NCBI RefSeq assembly: GCF_014199305.1 | Contig: NZ_JACIJK010000004.1 | Location: 62,001 to 126,000, forward strand | Source of the DNA: Sphingomonas aerophila | GTDB lineage: Bacteria; Pseudomonadota; Alphaproteobacteria; Sphingomonadales; Sphingomonadaceae | Length of the DNA stretch: 64,000 nt | Reading direction: 5' to 3' | Part shown: positions 28,748 to 39,524 of the stretch, piece by piece | How positions within the stretch are numbered: position 1 is the stretch's first letter | Layout of the letters: each line of letters begins with the position of its first letter | Notes under the pieces: generated by a model | What the model saw: only the letters and a program-made list of their open reading frames with translations | What the model was told of the DNA's origin: nothing | Database searches by the model: none | Translations under genes and position numbers: made by a program

Positions 28748-29227
28748 ATGCGTCCCAAACCCGCCACGTTCGACAAGAAGAAGATCGTCGCCGAAAACCG
28801 CCGTGCCCGGTTCGACTATGCAGTTGAGCAGACGTTCGAGGCCGGCATTGCCCTGACCGGCACGGAGGTGAAATCCCTCCGCTTCGGCGAAGGTTCGATC
28901 GCGGAGGCCTATGCCGAGGTGAAGGGCGAGGAGGTGTGGCTGGTCAATTCGAATATTCCCGAGTTCAGCCACGGCAATCGCTTCAACCACGAGCCCAAGC
29001 GGCCGCGCAAGCTGCTGCTGCACGAGCGCGAGATCAACAAGATGCACGGCGCCGTCGCGCGGGACGGCATGACGCTGGTCCCGCTGATGGTCTACTTCAA
29101 CTCGCGCGGGCGAGCGAAGGTGGAACTGGCGCTCGCCAAGGGGCGCAAGGCGCACGACAAACGCGAGCACATCAAAGAACGCGAATGGAAGAAAGAGGCG
29201 GGCAGGATCTTGCGTGAGCGTGGCTGA
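28748..29227 (+). CDS. smpB: SsrA-binding protein SmpB
   Basis: 159 aa, the tmRNA-binding partner in trans-translation. It has the expected [22 protein letters not shown] opening, the oligonucleotide-binding beta-barrel ([24 protein letters not shown]), and the Lys/Arg-rich C-terminal tail ([22 protein letters not shown]) that sits in the ribosomal A site. Overlaps the following gene by 14 bases. Confidence 0.96.
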   Translation: MRPKPATFDKKKIVAENRRARFDYAVEQTFEAGIALTGTEVKSLRFGEGSIAEAYAEVKGEEVWLVNSNIPEFSHGNRFNHEPKRPRKLLLHEREINKMHGAVARDGMTLVPLMVYFNSRGRAKVELALAKGRKAHDKREHIKEREWKKEAGRILRERG

Positions 29228-29795
29228 GCCGACCGCGGACGCGGCCGGATGGATGGCGCGCACGGGGGGGTGGCTTCGCGGCCAGGTGCCGACGCGCGCT
29301 TCGATGGAGAAGAGCGTGTTGCTGCGCCCGGTCGCTCACCGGGTGCTCGCGCCTGCCTTGTGGCGGTTCACCCGCCGCTCGGTCCCGCGGGGTGTCGCGC
29401 TGGGGGCATTGACCGGCATCCTGTTTCCCTTCGCCCATATGCCGCTGGCCGCGACGCTGGCACTGCCGGTCCGCGCCAACGTACCAACCGCGGTCGGTAC
29501 GACGCTGATCAACAATCCGCTTACCATCGGGCCGCTGTTCTGGGCGGCGTACCGTATCGGGCGCTGGATGCTGCGGCTCGACCGTGACGTGCCGGGGCAC
29601 CCGATCGCCCGTGGGGTGGAGGCACATGCTGGCTGGCTTCACTGGCTAGTCGCGCAAGGTGGTCCCGCGACCCTCGTCGGATTGGTGGTGATCGCCGTTG
29701 GGCTGGCCATCAGCGGCTATGCCGTCGCGGCGCTTGCGTGGCGGTGGCGGGTGGCATGGAGATGGCGTAACCGCGCGAGTTCGCGGGCGAATTGA
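29214..29795 (+). CDS. DUF2062 membrane protein
   Basis: 193 aa matching DUF2062: the family core [53 protein letters not shown] is present at about residues 62-115 with its NNP-T-P signature. Two or three transmembrane helices (about 65-88, 100-118, 148-172) precede a basic C-terminal tail. The GTG start at 29214 overlaps smpB; a second GTG six bases later is also possible. Function unknown; some members are fused to glycosyltransferases. Confidence 0.88.
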   Translation: MSVAEPTADAAGWMARTGGWLRGQVPTRASMEKSVLLRPVAHRVLAPALWRFTRRSVPRGVALGALTGILFPFAHMPLAATLALPVRANVPTAVGTTLINNPLTIGPLFWAAYRIGRWMLRLDRDVPGHPIARGVEAHAGWLHWLVAQGGPATLVGLVVIAVGLAISGYAVAALAWRWRVAWRWRNRASSRAN

Positions 29796-29883
29796 CGAAC
29801 CGTATCGGTCGAGTACAACACGCCGCGTCCGATGCCGCCCGCTTTTGACTGGCGGATCGTTCTTCGATGGAGAGCCTCGACAT

Positions 29884-31929
29884 ATGAAGCGTTTCGTTAT
29901 CGGCAGCCTGCTTGCCGCCACGACCCTGGCCGGCGTCGCCGCGGTGCATGCGCAGACCGCCCAGCCGGCTGGCACGGCGCCTGCTACCCCGTCGCTCCAG
30001 GTGCAAAGCTATGGCAGCTTCGGGCTGGACGAGGCCGGCATGGACAAGTCAGTCGCGCCCGGTGACAATTTCTACCTGTACGGCGGCGGCAACTGGATCA
30101 AGAACACGCCGATCCCGGCCGACAAGTCCAGCTATGGCGCGTTTGACACGCTTGCCGACCTGTCGCGCGAGCGGACGCGGGGTATCCTGGAGGCATCCAA
30201 GGGCACCAAGATCGGCACCGCTTACGCGACCTATCTCGACACCGCTGCGATCGAGGCAAAGGGCTTGGCGCCGATCCAGCCCTGGCTTTCCAAGATCAAG
30301 GGCCTGAACGATAAGGCCGGCTATGCCGCGCTTGCCGCAGAGGCAGACCGCAACGGCGTCGGCACTCCCTTCGGCACCGGGGTTGGCCAGGACGACAAGG
30401 ATCCCGAGACCTACATCGTCGGCCTGAGCCAGGCGGGCCTAGGGCTGCCCGACCGTGATTACTACCTGAAGCCTGACGCCAAGCTGGCAGAGGCAAAGGC
30501 GGGCTACCAGGCGCATCTTGCCAAGCTGCTGACCCTGGCCGGCGAACCGAATGCGGACGCGCGAGCCAAGGCGATCGTCGATATCGAGACGCAGGTCGCC
30601 CAGGTCAGCTGGACCCGGATCGACAGCCGCGATTCGGACAAGACGTACAACAAGATGTCCACCGCGCAGCTGATCCAGTCGGCGCCCGGTTTCGACTTCG
30701 CGACCTATCTGCGCAGCCTCGGCACGCCCGTCGACACGCTGATTGTCGCGCAACCCACGGCGGTCACCGGTATCGCCAAGCTGATCGCTGCGGCGCCGCT
30801 CGATGTGCTCAAGGATCAGTTGCTGGTCCGCTCGCTCGACGGTTTCGCAGACGTTCTGCCCAAGCGATTCGATGATGAGCGTTTCGCTTTCTACGGCACC
30901 GTCCTGTCGGGCACGCCGCAGCAGGAGGACCGCTGGAAGCGTGCCGTCAGCTTCACCAGCGGCGCGGTGTCGGACGAGGTGTCCAAGGTCTACGTCGCCA
31001 AGTATTTCCCGCCCGCGACCAAGGCGGCGGCTGACCAGCTCGTCCGCAACGTCATTGCGGCAATGAACAAGCGCATCGACGCGCTGGCCTGGATGGCGCC
31101 CGAGACGAAGGCGAAGGCGCATGCGAAGCTTGCGGCTTTCACGCCAAAGATCGGGTACCCTTCGCGCTGGCGTGATTATTCGAACCTGACGATCACCGCA
31201 GGCGACGCGTTCGGCAACAAGCTGCGCGCCGCGCACTGGGCGCACGAGTACAATATCTCCCATCTCGGCAAGCCGTTGCAGCGCTGGGAGTGGGGCATGA
31301 CCCCGATGACGGTCAACGCTTATGCAAATTTCGGCATGGTCGAAATCGTGTTCCCGGCCGCCATCCTGCAAGCGCCGTTCTTCGATCCGAAGGCGGATCC
31401 GGCGGTGAATTATGGCGGCATCGGCGCCGTGATCGGCCACGAGATGAGCCACCACTTCGACGACCAGGGCGCCAAGTACGACGCCACGGGCAAGCTGTCG
31501 CAATGGTGGACCGACCAGGACGTCAAGAACTTCAACGCGCTCGAGGAGAAGCTGGTCGCCCAGTACGACCAGTATGAGCCGTTGCCTGGCATGCACCTGC
31601 AGGGCCGGTTGACGCTGGGTGAGAACTCGGCCGACCTCGCCGGCTTGTCGGCGGCCTATGACGCTTACAAGGCGTCGCTCGGTGGCAAGGCGGCTCCGGT
31701 ACTGGGCGGGATGACTGGCGACCAGCGCTTCTACCTCGGCTGGACCCAGGTGTGGCGGCGCAACTATCGCGAAGCGACGCTGCGTCAGCGGTTGCTGACC
31801 GACCCGCACTCGCCGTCCGAGCAGCGCGGCAACATCGTGCGCAACATGGACCCCTGGTATTCGGCCTTTAAGCCGACCCCAGGACAGAAATTGTACCTGA
31901 AGCCGGACCAGCGCGTTCGCATCTGGTGA
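29884..31929 (+). CDS. M13 family (neprilysin-like) zinc metallopeptidase
   Basis: 681 aa with a signal peptide (MKRFVIGSLLAATTLAGVAAVHA). The zinc site is HEMSH at residues 519-523 in VIGHEMSHHFDDQG, with the third ligand Glu near residue 580 in GENSADLAGL. The upstream NAYANF motif of M13 enzymes is present as VNAYANFG, and the C-terminus ends in the usual Trp after PDQRVRIW. It is probably a periplasmic oligopeptidase of PepO type. The ATG at 29884 follows GGAGAG upstream; a longer frame is a shadow. A strong terminator follows. Confidence 0.95.
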   Translation: MKRFVIGSLLAATTLAGVAAVHAQTAQPAGTAPATPSLQVQSYGSFGLDEAGMDKSVAPGDNFYLYGGGNWIKNTPIPADKSSYGAFDTLADLSRERTRGILEASKGTKIGTAYATYLDTAAIEAKGLAPIQPWLSKIKGLNDKAGYAALAAEADRNGVGTPFGTGVGQDDKDPETYIVGLSQAGLGLPDRDYYLKPDAKLAEAKAGYQAHLAKLLTLAGEPNADARAKAIVDIETQVAQVSWTRIDSRDSDKTYNKMSTAQLIQSAPGFDFATYLRSLGTPVDTLIVAQPTAVTGIAKLIAAAPLDVLKDQLLVRSLDGFADVLPKRFDDERFAFYGTVLSGTPQQEDRWKRAVSFTSGAVSDEVSKVYVAKYFPPATKAAADQLVRNVIAAMNKRIDALAWMAPETKAKAHAKLAAFTPKIGYPSRWRDYSNLTITAGDAFGNKLRAAHWAHEYNISHLGKPLQRWEWGMTPMTVNAYANFGMVEIVFPAAILQAPFFDPKADPAVNYGGIGAVIGHEMSHHFDDQGAKYDATGKLSQWWTDQDVKNFNALEEKLVAQYDQYEPLPGMHLQGRLTLGENSADLAGLSAAYDAYKASLGGKAAPVLGGMTGDQRFYLGWTQVWRRNYREATLRQRLLTDPHSPSEQRGNIVRNMDPWYSAFKPTPGQKLYLKPDQRVRIW

Positions 31930-31936
31930 ACGATCG

Positions 31937-31972
31937 GCAGGCGCGGCGTTGTGCCGCGCCTGCTCCTTTTGG
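31937..31972 (+). terminator. Intrinsic terminator after the M13 peptidase gene
   Basis: GCAGGCGCGGC pairs with GCCGCGCCTGC around GTTGT and is followed by TCCTTTT. It starts 8 bases after the stop codon. Confidence 0.85.
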
Positions 31973-32017
31973 TTAACCCCGCTTGACGCGAAGGCGGCGG
32001 TGCGACCACTCAGGCGA

Positions 32018-34405
32018 ATGGCGACCCAACCCGTACCCGGCGGCCTGACCCCAACTCGCTCGGCTGCGCTGGTCGCGGTCGGGACGGGGCTGGTTGCTGC
32101 TCTGCTCGTGCTTTGGCTGTCGAAGAGCGCGGTGGCAGCATCCGGCTTCCTCGGTGCCGCCCTGGTCATCGGTGGCGGCGTGCTTGCCTGGCGGATGCTC
32201 GCCCGGCCGGCGCCGGCGGCAGAAGCGCGAGTCGACTGGAGCCTTGCCCATGCGGTATCGCAAGCGAGCGTGGACGCAGTCGCGATCACCGATCGGGCTG
32301 GCCGTCTGGTTTGCGCCAATGACCGATATGAGGAACTGTTCGCAGGCCTTCCTACCCCGCCGGGCTTGCCGCTCGACGCGGATGGGGCGGCAGAACTAGG
32401 TGCGGCGGGGCGAGCCGCGTGGCGGGACGGCACGGGGCATGCAGCCCGACTCATACTTGGACAGCTTCGCTTGTCGGCAGAGGTGGTCCGGGCGGGCGAC
32501 GAGGGCGATATGCTGGTCTGGCGCTTTGCCCCCATCGAGGAAGAGGACTCGGCCGAACTGGTAGCCCGCGCCGTGTCCGGCCCGCTTGGCGACCGGCTGG
32601 GCGGTGGCGGCATCATGGCAGCGCTGATCGCGCCGGATGGCCATGTCCGCGCCGCCAACCGCGTGCTTGCGATGCGCGCGCTCGGCAGCTCGGACGGCAC
32701 CGTCGAAGGGCGTGATTTCACGCGGTTCCTGATAACCGACAGCCGCGGCCTGGTCCGGTTCGAACGCGAAGGGTTGGAGGGCAATCCCCTGCGCATCGTC
32801 CAGGTTCCCTTCAGCGACGCCGATGACGCACCCGTGCTGGTGGCCTTGCTCGACGACGAGGAAAGCGTCACTCCCGCGATTGGCGCGAGCGCCGCGGCGC
32901 ACGTGCGAAGCCTGGTGAGCCTGCTGCCGCTTGGGCTGGCCCTGGTCGATCGCGACGGCCGGTTCGTGCAGATGAACGACGCGTTCATCCGGGCGGCAGG
33001 CGTGAATGCCGCCGCGCCGCCGCTCTATCCGGGCGACCTGATGGTGCGTGAGGACAAGGCCGCGGTCGCGGATGCGATCCGTCGTTTTGCCAGCGGCGCC
33101 ACTCATTCCGCCGACATGGCCGTGCGCCTGAGGTCAAATCCCGAGGAGCCGGTGGCGCTGACCATCGCCGGCGCGCGCGGATTAGGGGAGGCGGCCGTGC
33201 TGTTGTCGCTGAAGGACAATAGCGAGGAATCCCGCCTGAAACGCGAAGTGGCGCAGGCGACCAAGATGCAGGCTGTCGGCCAGCTTGCGGGCGGCGTCGC
33301 CCACGACTTCAACAACATCCTGACTGCCATCATCGGCCATTGCGACTTGATGATGATGCGCCATTCGCCAGGCGACAGCGATTATGATGATATTCAGCAG
33401 ATCCGGACAAATTCCAACCGTGCGGCGGGCCTGACACGCCAGTTGCTCGCTTTCTCGCGCCAGCAGACGCTGCGCCCGCAGATCCTCCAGCTGCCCGACG
33501 TCGTGTCGGAAGTGTCCAATCTGCTCAAGCGACTGTTGGGCGAGACGGTGAAGCTCGACGTCAGCCATGGCCGCAACCTGGGGCCCGTGCGCGCCGACCC
33601 CGGCCAGCTCGAACAGGTGGTGGTGAACCTTGCCGTCAACGCACGCGATGCGATGCTGCAGGCCAACCCGCGCGGGGGCGGCACGCTGACCATCCAGACG
33701 CGATCGATCTCGGCTGCGGAGGTCCGGCGCATGGGTCGCGACATCATGCCGCCAGCCGATTATTCCGCGTTGATCGTGACGGACACTGGTACTGGCATCC
33801 CGCAGGAGGTGCTGCCCAAGATCTTTGAACCCTTCTTCACGACCAAGGAGGTGGGGAAGGGCACGGGGCTTGGCCTGTCCACGGTGTACGGCATCGTCAA
33901 ACAGTCCGGGGGCTATATCTTTGCCGACAGCCCGCCGGGTGAGGGCGCGATATTCTCCATCTACTTCCCCGTCCATGCGGCACCGGCGACGGCCCGGACC
34001 ACGCCGGCTCGTCCCGCGCCAAAGCCGGCCGAAAGCTGGGGTTCCGGCACCATCCTGCTCGTCGAGGACGAGGACATGGTGCGCGCGGTCGCCGAGCGCG
34101 CGTTGGTGCGACAGGGCTACAGCGTGCTCACGGCCGAGAACGGCGAGGTCGCGCTGGAAGTGCTGGAACAGAACGGCAAGCCGGACCTGATGATCTCCGA
34201 CGTGGTGATGCCGACGATGGACGGCCCTACCATGGTGCGACAGGCCCGAGCCAAGTACCCCGACCTGCCGATCCTGTTCATGTCCGGCTATGCGGAGGAA
34301 CAGCTGCGCCGATCGATCGACCTCGACAATGTGTCGTTCCTCCCAAAGCCTTTTTCCGTCCAGCAGCTTGCCGAGGCAACGCGGGAGGCATTGGCCGGGC
34401 GATGA
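32018..34405 (+). CDS. cckA: Hybrid sensor histidine kinase CckA
   Basis: 795 aa. Two N-terminal transmembrane helices (about 15-35 and 42-60) lead into PAS-like sensory regions (about 75-130, 290-400). The kinase core has H429 in [22 protein letters not shown], the CckA-type H-box, followed by N box ([10 protein letters not shown]), G1/G2 boxes ([20 protein letters not shown]) and a receiver with D728 in [12 protein letters not shown] and LPKPF. CckA feeds phosphate through ChpT to CtrA and CpdR in the alphaproteobacterial cell cycle. The start is uncertain: ATG 32018 has a weak RBS and an upstream GTG at 32000 is possible. Preceded by a terminator, so separately transcribed. Confidence 0.92.
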   Translation: MATQPVPGGLTPTRSAALVAVGTGLVAALLVLWLSKSAVAASGFLGAALVIGGGVLAWRMLARPAPAAEARVDWSLAHAVSQASVDAVAITDRAGRLVCANDRYEELFAGLPTPPGLPLDADGAAELGAAGRAAWRDGTGHAARLILGQLRLSAEVVRAGDEGDMLVWRFAPIEEEDSAELVARAVSGPLGDRLGGGGIMAALIAPDGHVRAANRVLAMRALGSSDGTVEGRDFTRFLITDSRGLVRFEREGLEGNPLRIVQVPFSDADDAPVLVALLDDEESVTPAIGASAAAHVRSLVSLLPLGLALVDRDGRFVQMNDAFIRAAGVNAAAPPLYPGDLMVREDKAAVADAIRRFASGATHSADMAVRLRSNPEEPVALTIAGARGLGEAAVLLSLKDNSEESRLKREVAQATKMQAVGQLAGGVAHDFNNILTAIIGHCDLMMMRHSPGDSDYDDIQQIRTNSNRAAGLTRQLLAFSRQQTLRPQILQLPDVVSEVSNLLKRLLGETVKLDVSHGRNLGPVRADPGQLEQVVVNLAVNARDAMLQANPRGGGTLTIQTRSISAAEVRRMGRDIMPPADYSALIVTDTGTGIPQEVLPKIFEPFFTTKEVGKGTGLGLSTVYGIVKQSGGYIFADSPPGEGAIFSIYFPVHAAPATARTTPARPAPKPAESWGSGTILLVEDEDMVRAVAERALVRQGYSVLTAENGEVALEVLEQNGKPDLMISDVVMPTMDGPTMVRQARAKYPDLPILFMSGYAEEQLRRSIDLDNVSFLPKPFSVQQLAEATREALAGR

Positions 34406-34452
34406 ACAAGACACTGGCATCGCAACGAAACGCTCTCTAAGACGCATTCACG

Positions 34453-34803
34453 ATGACTTCGCCAAGCCAAATCCTGATCGTCGAAGACGAGCCGTTGATC
34501 GCGATGATGCTGGAGGACTTTCTCGAAGTTCTCGACAAAAAGGTGGCGGGAACGGCTGACAGTGTCGAATCCGCCCTGGCGCTGGTCCACGGCGGCAATG
34601 TCGGCGCGGCGATCCTGGACTTGAACCTGCGCGCTGGCGAGAAGAGCACGCCTGTTGCCGAGGCGCTGGCGAGCAAGGGCATTCCCTTTATCTTCGCGAC
34701 CGGCGGCAGCGATGACGGTGTGGATGAGCGGTTTCGCGACCGGCCTCGGCTGCAAAAGCCGTTCACCATGGACGGCGTTGCCAAGGCTCTCGACAGTCTC
34801 TGA
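34453..34803 (+). CDS. Single-domain response regulator
   Basis: 116 aa, a receiver domain only. The acidic pair E11-D12, phospho-acceptor D56 (AILDLNLR), Thr in FATGG and K102 (LQKPF) are all present, so it should be phosphorylatable. No output domain. It follows cckA by 47 bases on the same strand, making it a candidate member of that phosphorelay (sink or allosteric partner), though it is not CpdR- or DivK-like enough to name. Confidence 0.9.
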   Translation: MTSPSQILIVEDEPLIAMMLEDFLEVLDKKVAGTADSVESALALVHGGNVGAAILDLNLRAGEKSTPVAEALASKGIPFIFATGGSDDGVDERFRDRPRLQKPFTMDGVAKALDSL

Positions 34804-34862
34804 CTGACCGCCTCGCAATAAGCTTGCGCAAACGGGGTCGGTGACGACATAGGCTGTCGGTC

Positions 34863-36602
34863 ATGAACGACCTCACAATCGACAAGCCTCGCTTCGACAA
34901 GTCCCGCCTGCCATCGCGTCACGTGTCCGTTGGCCCAGAGCGGGCGCCGCACCGTTCCTATTATTACGCGATGGGCATTCCTGAAGAGGACATCGCCAAG
35001 CCGTTCGTGGCGCTGGCGTCCGCCGGCAACAACTCCGCTCCCTGCAACACGACGCTCGATGCACAGGCCGACGCCGCTCAGGCAGGCGTGATCCAGGGCG
35101 GCGGCATGCCGCGCCGGTTCAACACGATCACCGTGACCGACGGCATCGCCATGGGTCACCAGGGCATGAAGTCGTCGCTGGTCAGCCGCGAAGTGATCGC
35201 CGATTCGGTCGAGCTGTCAGTCCGCGGGCATTGTTATGACGCGCTGGTGGGCTTTGCGGGATGCGACAAGTCGCTGCCCGGCATGATGATGGCGATGCTG
35301 CGGCTGAACATCCCGTCGGTCTTCGTCTACGGCGGGTCTATCCTGCCCGGCCGCTATCAGAACCGCGACGTGACGGTGGTGGACGTGTTCGAGGTGGTCG
35401 GTCGCTATGCCGCCGGCACCTGCCCGCTGGAAGAGGTGCATGCGCTGGAGAAGGTCGCCTGCCCCGGCCATGGTGCCTGTGGGGGCCAGTTCACCGCCAA
35501 TACCATGGCCTGTGTCGGTGAGGCGATCGGGCTAAGCCTGCCCAACAGCAACATGGTGCCGGCCCCCTATACCAGCCGCGAACAGATCGCGATCGCTGCC
35601 GGCGCGCAGGTGATGGAGCTGGTCGAGCGCCAGCTGCGGCCGCGTGACATCTGCACCCGCGCGGCCTTCGAAAACGCTGCCCGCGTGGTGGCGGCGACCG
35701 GAGGCTCCACCAACGCGGCGTTGCACCTGCCCGCGATGGCGAACGAGGCGGGGATCGAGTTCGACCTGCACGATGTCGCTCGGGTCTTCGCGGAGACGCC
35801 TTACCTCGCCGACCTCAAGCCTGGCGGCCGCTATGTCGCCAAGGACATGCATGAGGCTGGCGGCGTTTACATGTTGATGAAGACCATGATGTCGGGTGGG
35901 CTGCTCGACGGCAACTGTCTCACGGTGACCGGTCGCACGCTGGGCGAGAACATCGACCAGGTCACCTGGAACCCCGACCAGAAGGTCATCTACGATATCT
36001 CAACCCCGATCACCCCGACCGGCGGCGTGGTCGGCCTGAGCGGCACGCTGGCCCCGAATGGCGCAATCGTGAAGGTCGCAGGGATGCACCGGCTCCAGTT
36101 CGAAGGGCCGGCGCGCTGCTTCGACTGCGAAGAGGACGCCTTTGCCGCGGTGGAGAGCCGCTCCATCGTGGAAGGTGAGGTTGTCATCATCCGGTACGAA
36201 GGGCCGAAGGGCGGCCCCGGCATGCGTGAAATGCTGAGCACCACCGCCGCGCTTTATGGCCTGGGCATGGGGGAAAAGGTCGCGCTGATCACCGACGGCC
36301 GGTTTTCGGGCGCGACGCGCGGCTTCTGCATCGGCCATGTCGGACCAGAGGCGGCAGAGGGCGGCCCGATCGCACTGGTGCAAGACGGCGACCCGATCCG
36401 CATCGATGCGGAAGCTGGAACGATCGACCTGCTCGTTGCTGAGGAGGTGCTGGCGGAGCGGCGCGCGCGCTGGAAGCGGCGCGATAACGGCTATGGCTCG
36501 GGCGCATTGTGGCGCTATGCCCAGAATGTCGGGCCAGCCTATCAGGGCGCCGTCACTCATCCGGGCGCAAAGGCCGAACGCCACGTGTATGCGGATATCT
36601 GA
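34863..36602 (+). CDS. ilvD: Dihydroxy-acid dehydratase
   Basis: 579 aa of the IlvD/Edd family, making 2-keto-isovalerate and 2-keto-3-methylvalerate for valine, isoleucine and leucine synthesis. Fe-S ligands C61 (NNSAPCNTT), C134 (AGCDKSLPG) and C206 ([14 protein letters not shown]) are visible, as is the C-terminal [11 protein letters not shown]. Length and the [12 protein letters not shown] opening fit IlvD rather than Edd, although sugar-acid dehydratase members exist. It lies 59 bases after the response-regulator gene. Confidence 0.93.
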   Translation: MNDLTIDKPRFDKSRLPSRHVSVGPERAPHRSYYYAMGIPEEDIAKPFVALASAGNNSAPCNTTLDAQADAAQAGVIQGGGMPRRFNTITVTDGIAMGHQGMKSSLVSREVIADSVELSVRGHCYDALVGFAGCDKSLPGMMMAMLRLNIPSVFVYGGSILPGRYQNRDVTVVDVFEVVGRYAAGTCPLEEVHALEKVACPGHGACGGQFTANTMACVGEAIGLSLPNSNMVPAPYTSREQIAIAAGAQVMELVERQLRPRDICTRAAFENAARVVAATGGSTNAALHLPAMANEAGIEFDLHDVARVFAETPYLADLKPGGRYVAKDMHEAGGVYMLMKTMMSGGLLDGNCLTVTGRTLGENIDQVTWNPDQKVIYDISTPITPTGGVVGLSGTLAPNGAIVKVAGMHRLQFEGPARCFDCEEDAFAAVESRSIVEGEVVIIRYEGPKGGPGMREMLSTTAALYGLGMGEKVALITDGRFSGATRGFCIGHVGPEAAEGGPIALVQDGDPIRIDAEAGTIDLLVAEEVLAERRARWKRRDNGYGSGALWRYAQNVGPAYQGAVTHPGAKAERHVYADI

Positions 36603-36960
36603 ACCGGCGGTTGTCCAAGTTTTAAGGCGACGCGGGTTGTGGCTCTGCGCGCCCGCTTTGGCGGGGGCCATCGCCGCCTGCGGTCCCACCAGTCAGTCGT
36701 CCGAAGTGTCGGCAGAGGCGGTCGCCGGACCCAAGCTTCCCTGTGCACGTGGCGCGGCTTCGCTCGCGCCCGTCTGCACCCTGACACGGGAGCGGAGTGG
36801 CCAGGGCGAGATCTGGACGGTCCGCTTCCCCGATGGTGGCTTTCGCCGGCTGCGGGCCGAAGGTAACGAGATCGGAGCCGCAGATGGTGCCGAGCCGTTG
36901 CGGAGTGAGGGCGACGATGTCGTAATCGGGGACGAGCATTACCGCCTACCAGACGACTGA
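36589..36960 (+). CDS. Hypothetical small lipoprotein
   Basis: 123 aa from an ATG overlapping the ilvD end by 14 bases. After a short basic lead, [15 protein letters not shown] forms a signal with lipobox IAAC. The mature domain contains two Cys ([17 protein letters not shown]) and a C-terminal beta-rich segment ([28 protein letters not shown]). No family was recognised. Twelve bases separate it from the NAD(P)HX repair gene, so it is co-transcribed with that gene and possibly with ilvD. Confidence 0.7.
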   Translation: MRISEPAVVQVLRRRGLWLCAPALAGAIAACGPTSQSSEVSAEAVAGPKLPCARGAASLAPVCTLTRERSGQGEIWTVRFPDGGFRRLRAEGNEIGAADGAEPLRSEGDDVVIGDEHYRLPDD

Positions 36961-36972
36961 GAGGACGAGCGT

Positions 36973-38349
36973 TTGAGACCGATCGACGGCCTGACTGTCC
37001 TGACCGCGGCCGAGATGCGCACTGCGGAACAGGCGAGCGGCGTTGACGAAGCGGCGTTGATGGACCGGGCAGGCGCCGCCATCGCAGAGGTCGTTCGCCG
37101 CATCGGTGGCGGACAGGAAGTGCTGGTGCTGTGCGGTCCCGGCAACAATGGCGGGGACGGCTATGTTGCGGCGTCGGCGCTGAGGCAGGCCGGCATCCCG
37201 GTTCGCGTCGCCGCCCTGTCCGACCCGCGTACCGACTTGGCGCGACGAGCGAGGGCAGGGTGGGCTGGCCCGGTAGAGCCAATCGCCGAGGCGAGCGCCG
37301 CGCCCGTGCTGCTCGATGCGCTGTTCGGAACCGGATTGTCGCGAGGCCTCGACGAACCTGTGGTCGAATCCTTGCACGCCCTCTCGATCCGGGCCGTGCT
37401 GACCATCGCGGTCGACCTGCCGAGCGGGGTGGCGACGGACAGTGGCGCGCTGCTGTCGGCCTATCCCGGCGCGGCGCTCACGCTGGCGCTGGGCGCGCCA
37501 AAGCCAGCCCACCTCCTGCTCCCCGCCGCGCCGCTATGTGGGACGGTGCGCGTGCTGGACATCGGCATAGCGGCCCGATCGCAGGCGTCCGTCCTGCCGG
37601 TTGCTTCCCTGCGCTCACCCGCGGTGGATGCCCACAAATTCAGCCGTGGCATGGTCGCGGTCGTCGCGGGCCGAATGCCCGGCGCGAGTGCGCTTGCCGC
37701 CTCCGCCGCAGCGCGCGTCGCGGGCTATGTTCTCCTGATCGGCAGCGCGACCGATCGCCTGCCGCATGCGATCGTTCGCCGACGCTGGGCGGAGGACGCG
37801 TTGTTCGATCCGCGCATCGGCGCCGTCGTGATCGGGCCTGGCCTGGGCCCTGACGAGGAGGCGAGGGCGAAGCTCAATGCCGCGCTGGCCAGCGACCATG
37901 CGCTGGTGATCGACGGCGATGCCCTGCGCCTGCTTGACCCGGCCCGGCTCCGATCGCGCGCGTCGCCAGCGATCCTGACGCCGCATGAGGGTGAGTTCGC
38001 GCACCTTTTCCCTGACGTAAAGGGAAGCAAGATCGACCGGGCACGTACAGCTGCGGGAGAGTCGGGGGCGACGGTAGTGCTGAAGGGTCCCGACACGATC
38101 ATCGCCGCCCCGACCGGAGAGGTCCGCCTGGCTGCCCGTCATGTTCCCTGGCTTGCCACGGCGGGCAGCGGCGACGTGCTCGCGGGCCTGACCGGCGCCC
38201 TGCTTGCCGGACCGGACACGACGGCTCTGGCCGCCGCCAGCAGCGCGGTCTGGCTTCATACCGAAGCCGCGCGGATCGCAGGGCCGGCGCTGATCGCCGA
38301 CGATCTCACCCTTGCGCTCCCGGCCGCCATCGCGCAGGCCGGCGCATGA
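36973..38349 (+). CDS. nnr: Bifunctional NAD(P)H-hydrate epimerase / ADP-dependent dehydratase
   Basis: 458 aa from a TTG (RBS GAGGACGAG). The N-terminal YjeF epimerase domain (about 1-205) has GPGNNGGDGYVAA and DALFGTGLSR. The C-terminal ribokinase-like dehydratase domain (about 225-455) has VIGPGLGPD, TPHEGEFAHLFP and the catalytic TAGSGDVLAGL. Together they repair hydrated NADH/NADPH. The stop overlaps the next start (ATGA). Confidence 0.94.
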   Translation: MRPIDGLTVLTAAEMRTAEQASGVDEAALMDRAGAAIAEVVRRIGGGQEVLVLCGPGNNGGDGYVAASALRQAGIPVRVAALSDPRTDLARRARAGWAGPVEPIAEASAAPVLLDALFGTGLSRGLDEPVVESLHALSIRAVLTIAVDLPSGVATDSGALLSAYPGAALTLALGAPKPAHLLLPAAPLCGTVRVLDIGIAARSQASVLPVASLRSPAVDAHKFSRGMVAVVAGRMPGASALAASAAARVAGYVLLIGSATDRLPHAIVRRRWAEDALFDPRIGAVVIGPGLGPDEEARAKLNAALASDHALVIDGDALRLLDPARLRSRASPAILTPHEGEFAHLFPDVKGSKIDRARTAAGESGATVVLKGPDTIIAAPTGEVRLAARHVPWLATAGSGDVLAGLTGALLAGPDTTALAAASSAVWLHTEAARIAGPALIADDLTLALPAAIAQAGA

Positions 38350-39524
38350 GCATGATCGTTCGCGTTGCCGCCCGTGGCGACGGTGTTACTGATGACGGCC
38401 GTCACGCCGCCTTCGCCGCGCCCGGCGACACCCTGACCGAAACGGGCGGGGTCGTGCCCGGTCCTCACCACCAGACGCCGCCCTGTCGCCACTTCCCCGA
38501 ATGCGGCGGCTGCCAGTTGCAGCACCTGGACGATGAGACATGGGGCGGCTTCATTATCGACCGTGTCGCCAGCGCGCTCGATGCACATGGCATCGCGACC
38601 ACGATCCGCGCGCCTGCGCTGTCGCTCCCCCGCACGCGTCGGCGCGCAACGCTGCACGCCGATGGCAAGGGCGGCCGCGTAGCGCTGGGGTTCACGGAGG
38701 AGAAGAGCCACGCGATCGTCGACATGCGCGAGTGCCACATCCTTGCGCCTGAACTGTTCGCGTTGGTCGCGCCACTACGCTCCCTGCTCGCGCGGCTGGG
38801 GCTGCGCCGACGGGCCGACGTTCAGCTGACCATGACCGATCGCGGCGCGGATGTTCTGATTGCGGGCTTCTCGCCCGACGGCTTGGCAGCGGCGGAGGCG
38901 ATCACAGCCTTTGCCGGCACCCATGGCCTTGCCCGGTTGTCGGTAGATGACGGCCTGGGCCCGGAAACGCGTTGGGAGCCCGAGCCGACGACCGTGACCC
39001 TGGGCGGCGTACCCGTGCCGTTTCCGCCCGGCGGCTTCCTGCAAGCGACACCGGAAGGGGAAGCGGCGCTGGTCGCGGCGGTGCTGGAGGCGGTTGGCAC
39101 GCCTGCTGCAACCGCGGACCTGTTCGCGGGCCTTGGCACCTTTGCATTGGCGCTGCCCGGCCGGGTCTATGCCGCAGAAGGCGCACGCGACGCGATCGGA
39201 TCGCTGAAGGCGGCGGCGAATGCCAACCAGCGGCTGATCTTTGGCGAGCATCGTGACCTGTACCGCCGGCCGCTCATTCCCGCCGAGCTCGACCGCTTCG
39301 ACGCGGTCGTCCTTGATCCGCCCCGTGCCGGCGCGCGCGATCAGATGGAAGCGCTCACCGTGACGCGCGCGCCCGTGATCGCCTATGTGTCATGCAATCC
39401 CAGCAGCTTCGCACGAGATGCGCAGATATTGGTTGAGGGCGGCTGGCGGCTCGACTGGATTCAGCCGGTGGGCCAGTTCCGCTGGTCCACCCATGTCGAA
39501 CTTGCCGCGCGCTTCAGTAGATAG
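38346..39524 (+). CDS. Fe-S class I RNA m5U methyltransferase (RlmD/TrmA family)
   Basis: 392 aa. Four Cys for a [4Fe-4S] cluster are visible: C47, C53, C56 ([17 protein letters not shown]) and C130 (MRECHIL). The SAM motif is [12 protein letters not shown], the catalytic segment [11 protein letters not shown], and the methyl-transfer Cys lies in [13 protein letters not shown]. The family includes RlmD, RlmC and TrmA; the short N-terminal region (reduced TRAM domain) is typical of alphaproteobacterial members. Overlaps nnr by 4 bases at the start and truA by 11 bases at the convergent end. Confidence 0.93.
   Translation: MSMIVRVAARGDGVTDDGRHAAFAAPGDTLTETGGVVPGPHHQTPPCRHFPECGGCQLQHLDDETWGGFIIDRVASALDAHGIATTIRAPALSLPRTRRRATLHADGKGGRVALGFTEEKSHAIVDMRECHILAPELFALVAPLRSLLARLGLRRRADVQLTMTDRGADVLIAGFSPDGLAAAEAITAFAGTHGLARLSVDDGLGPETRWEPEPTTVTLGGVPVPFPPGGFLQATPEGEAALVAAVLEAVGTPAATADLFAGLGTFALALPGRVYAAEGARDAIGSLKAAANANQRLIFGEHRDLYRRPLIPAELDRFDAVVLDPPRAGARDQMEALTVTRAPVIAYVSCNPSSFARDAQILVEGGWRLDWIQPVGQFRWSTHVELAARFSR

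Noticed and set aside
30439..32988. 849-aa minus-strand frame across the M13 peptidase and cckA
   Set aside because: Antisense shadow of two clearly conserved genes; long open frames are common in high-G+C DNA.
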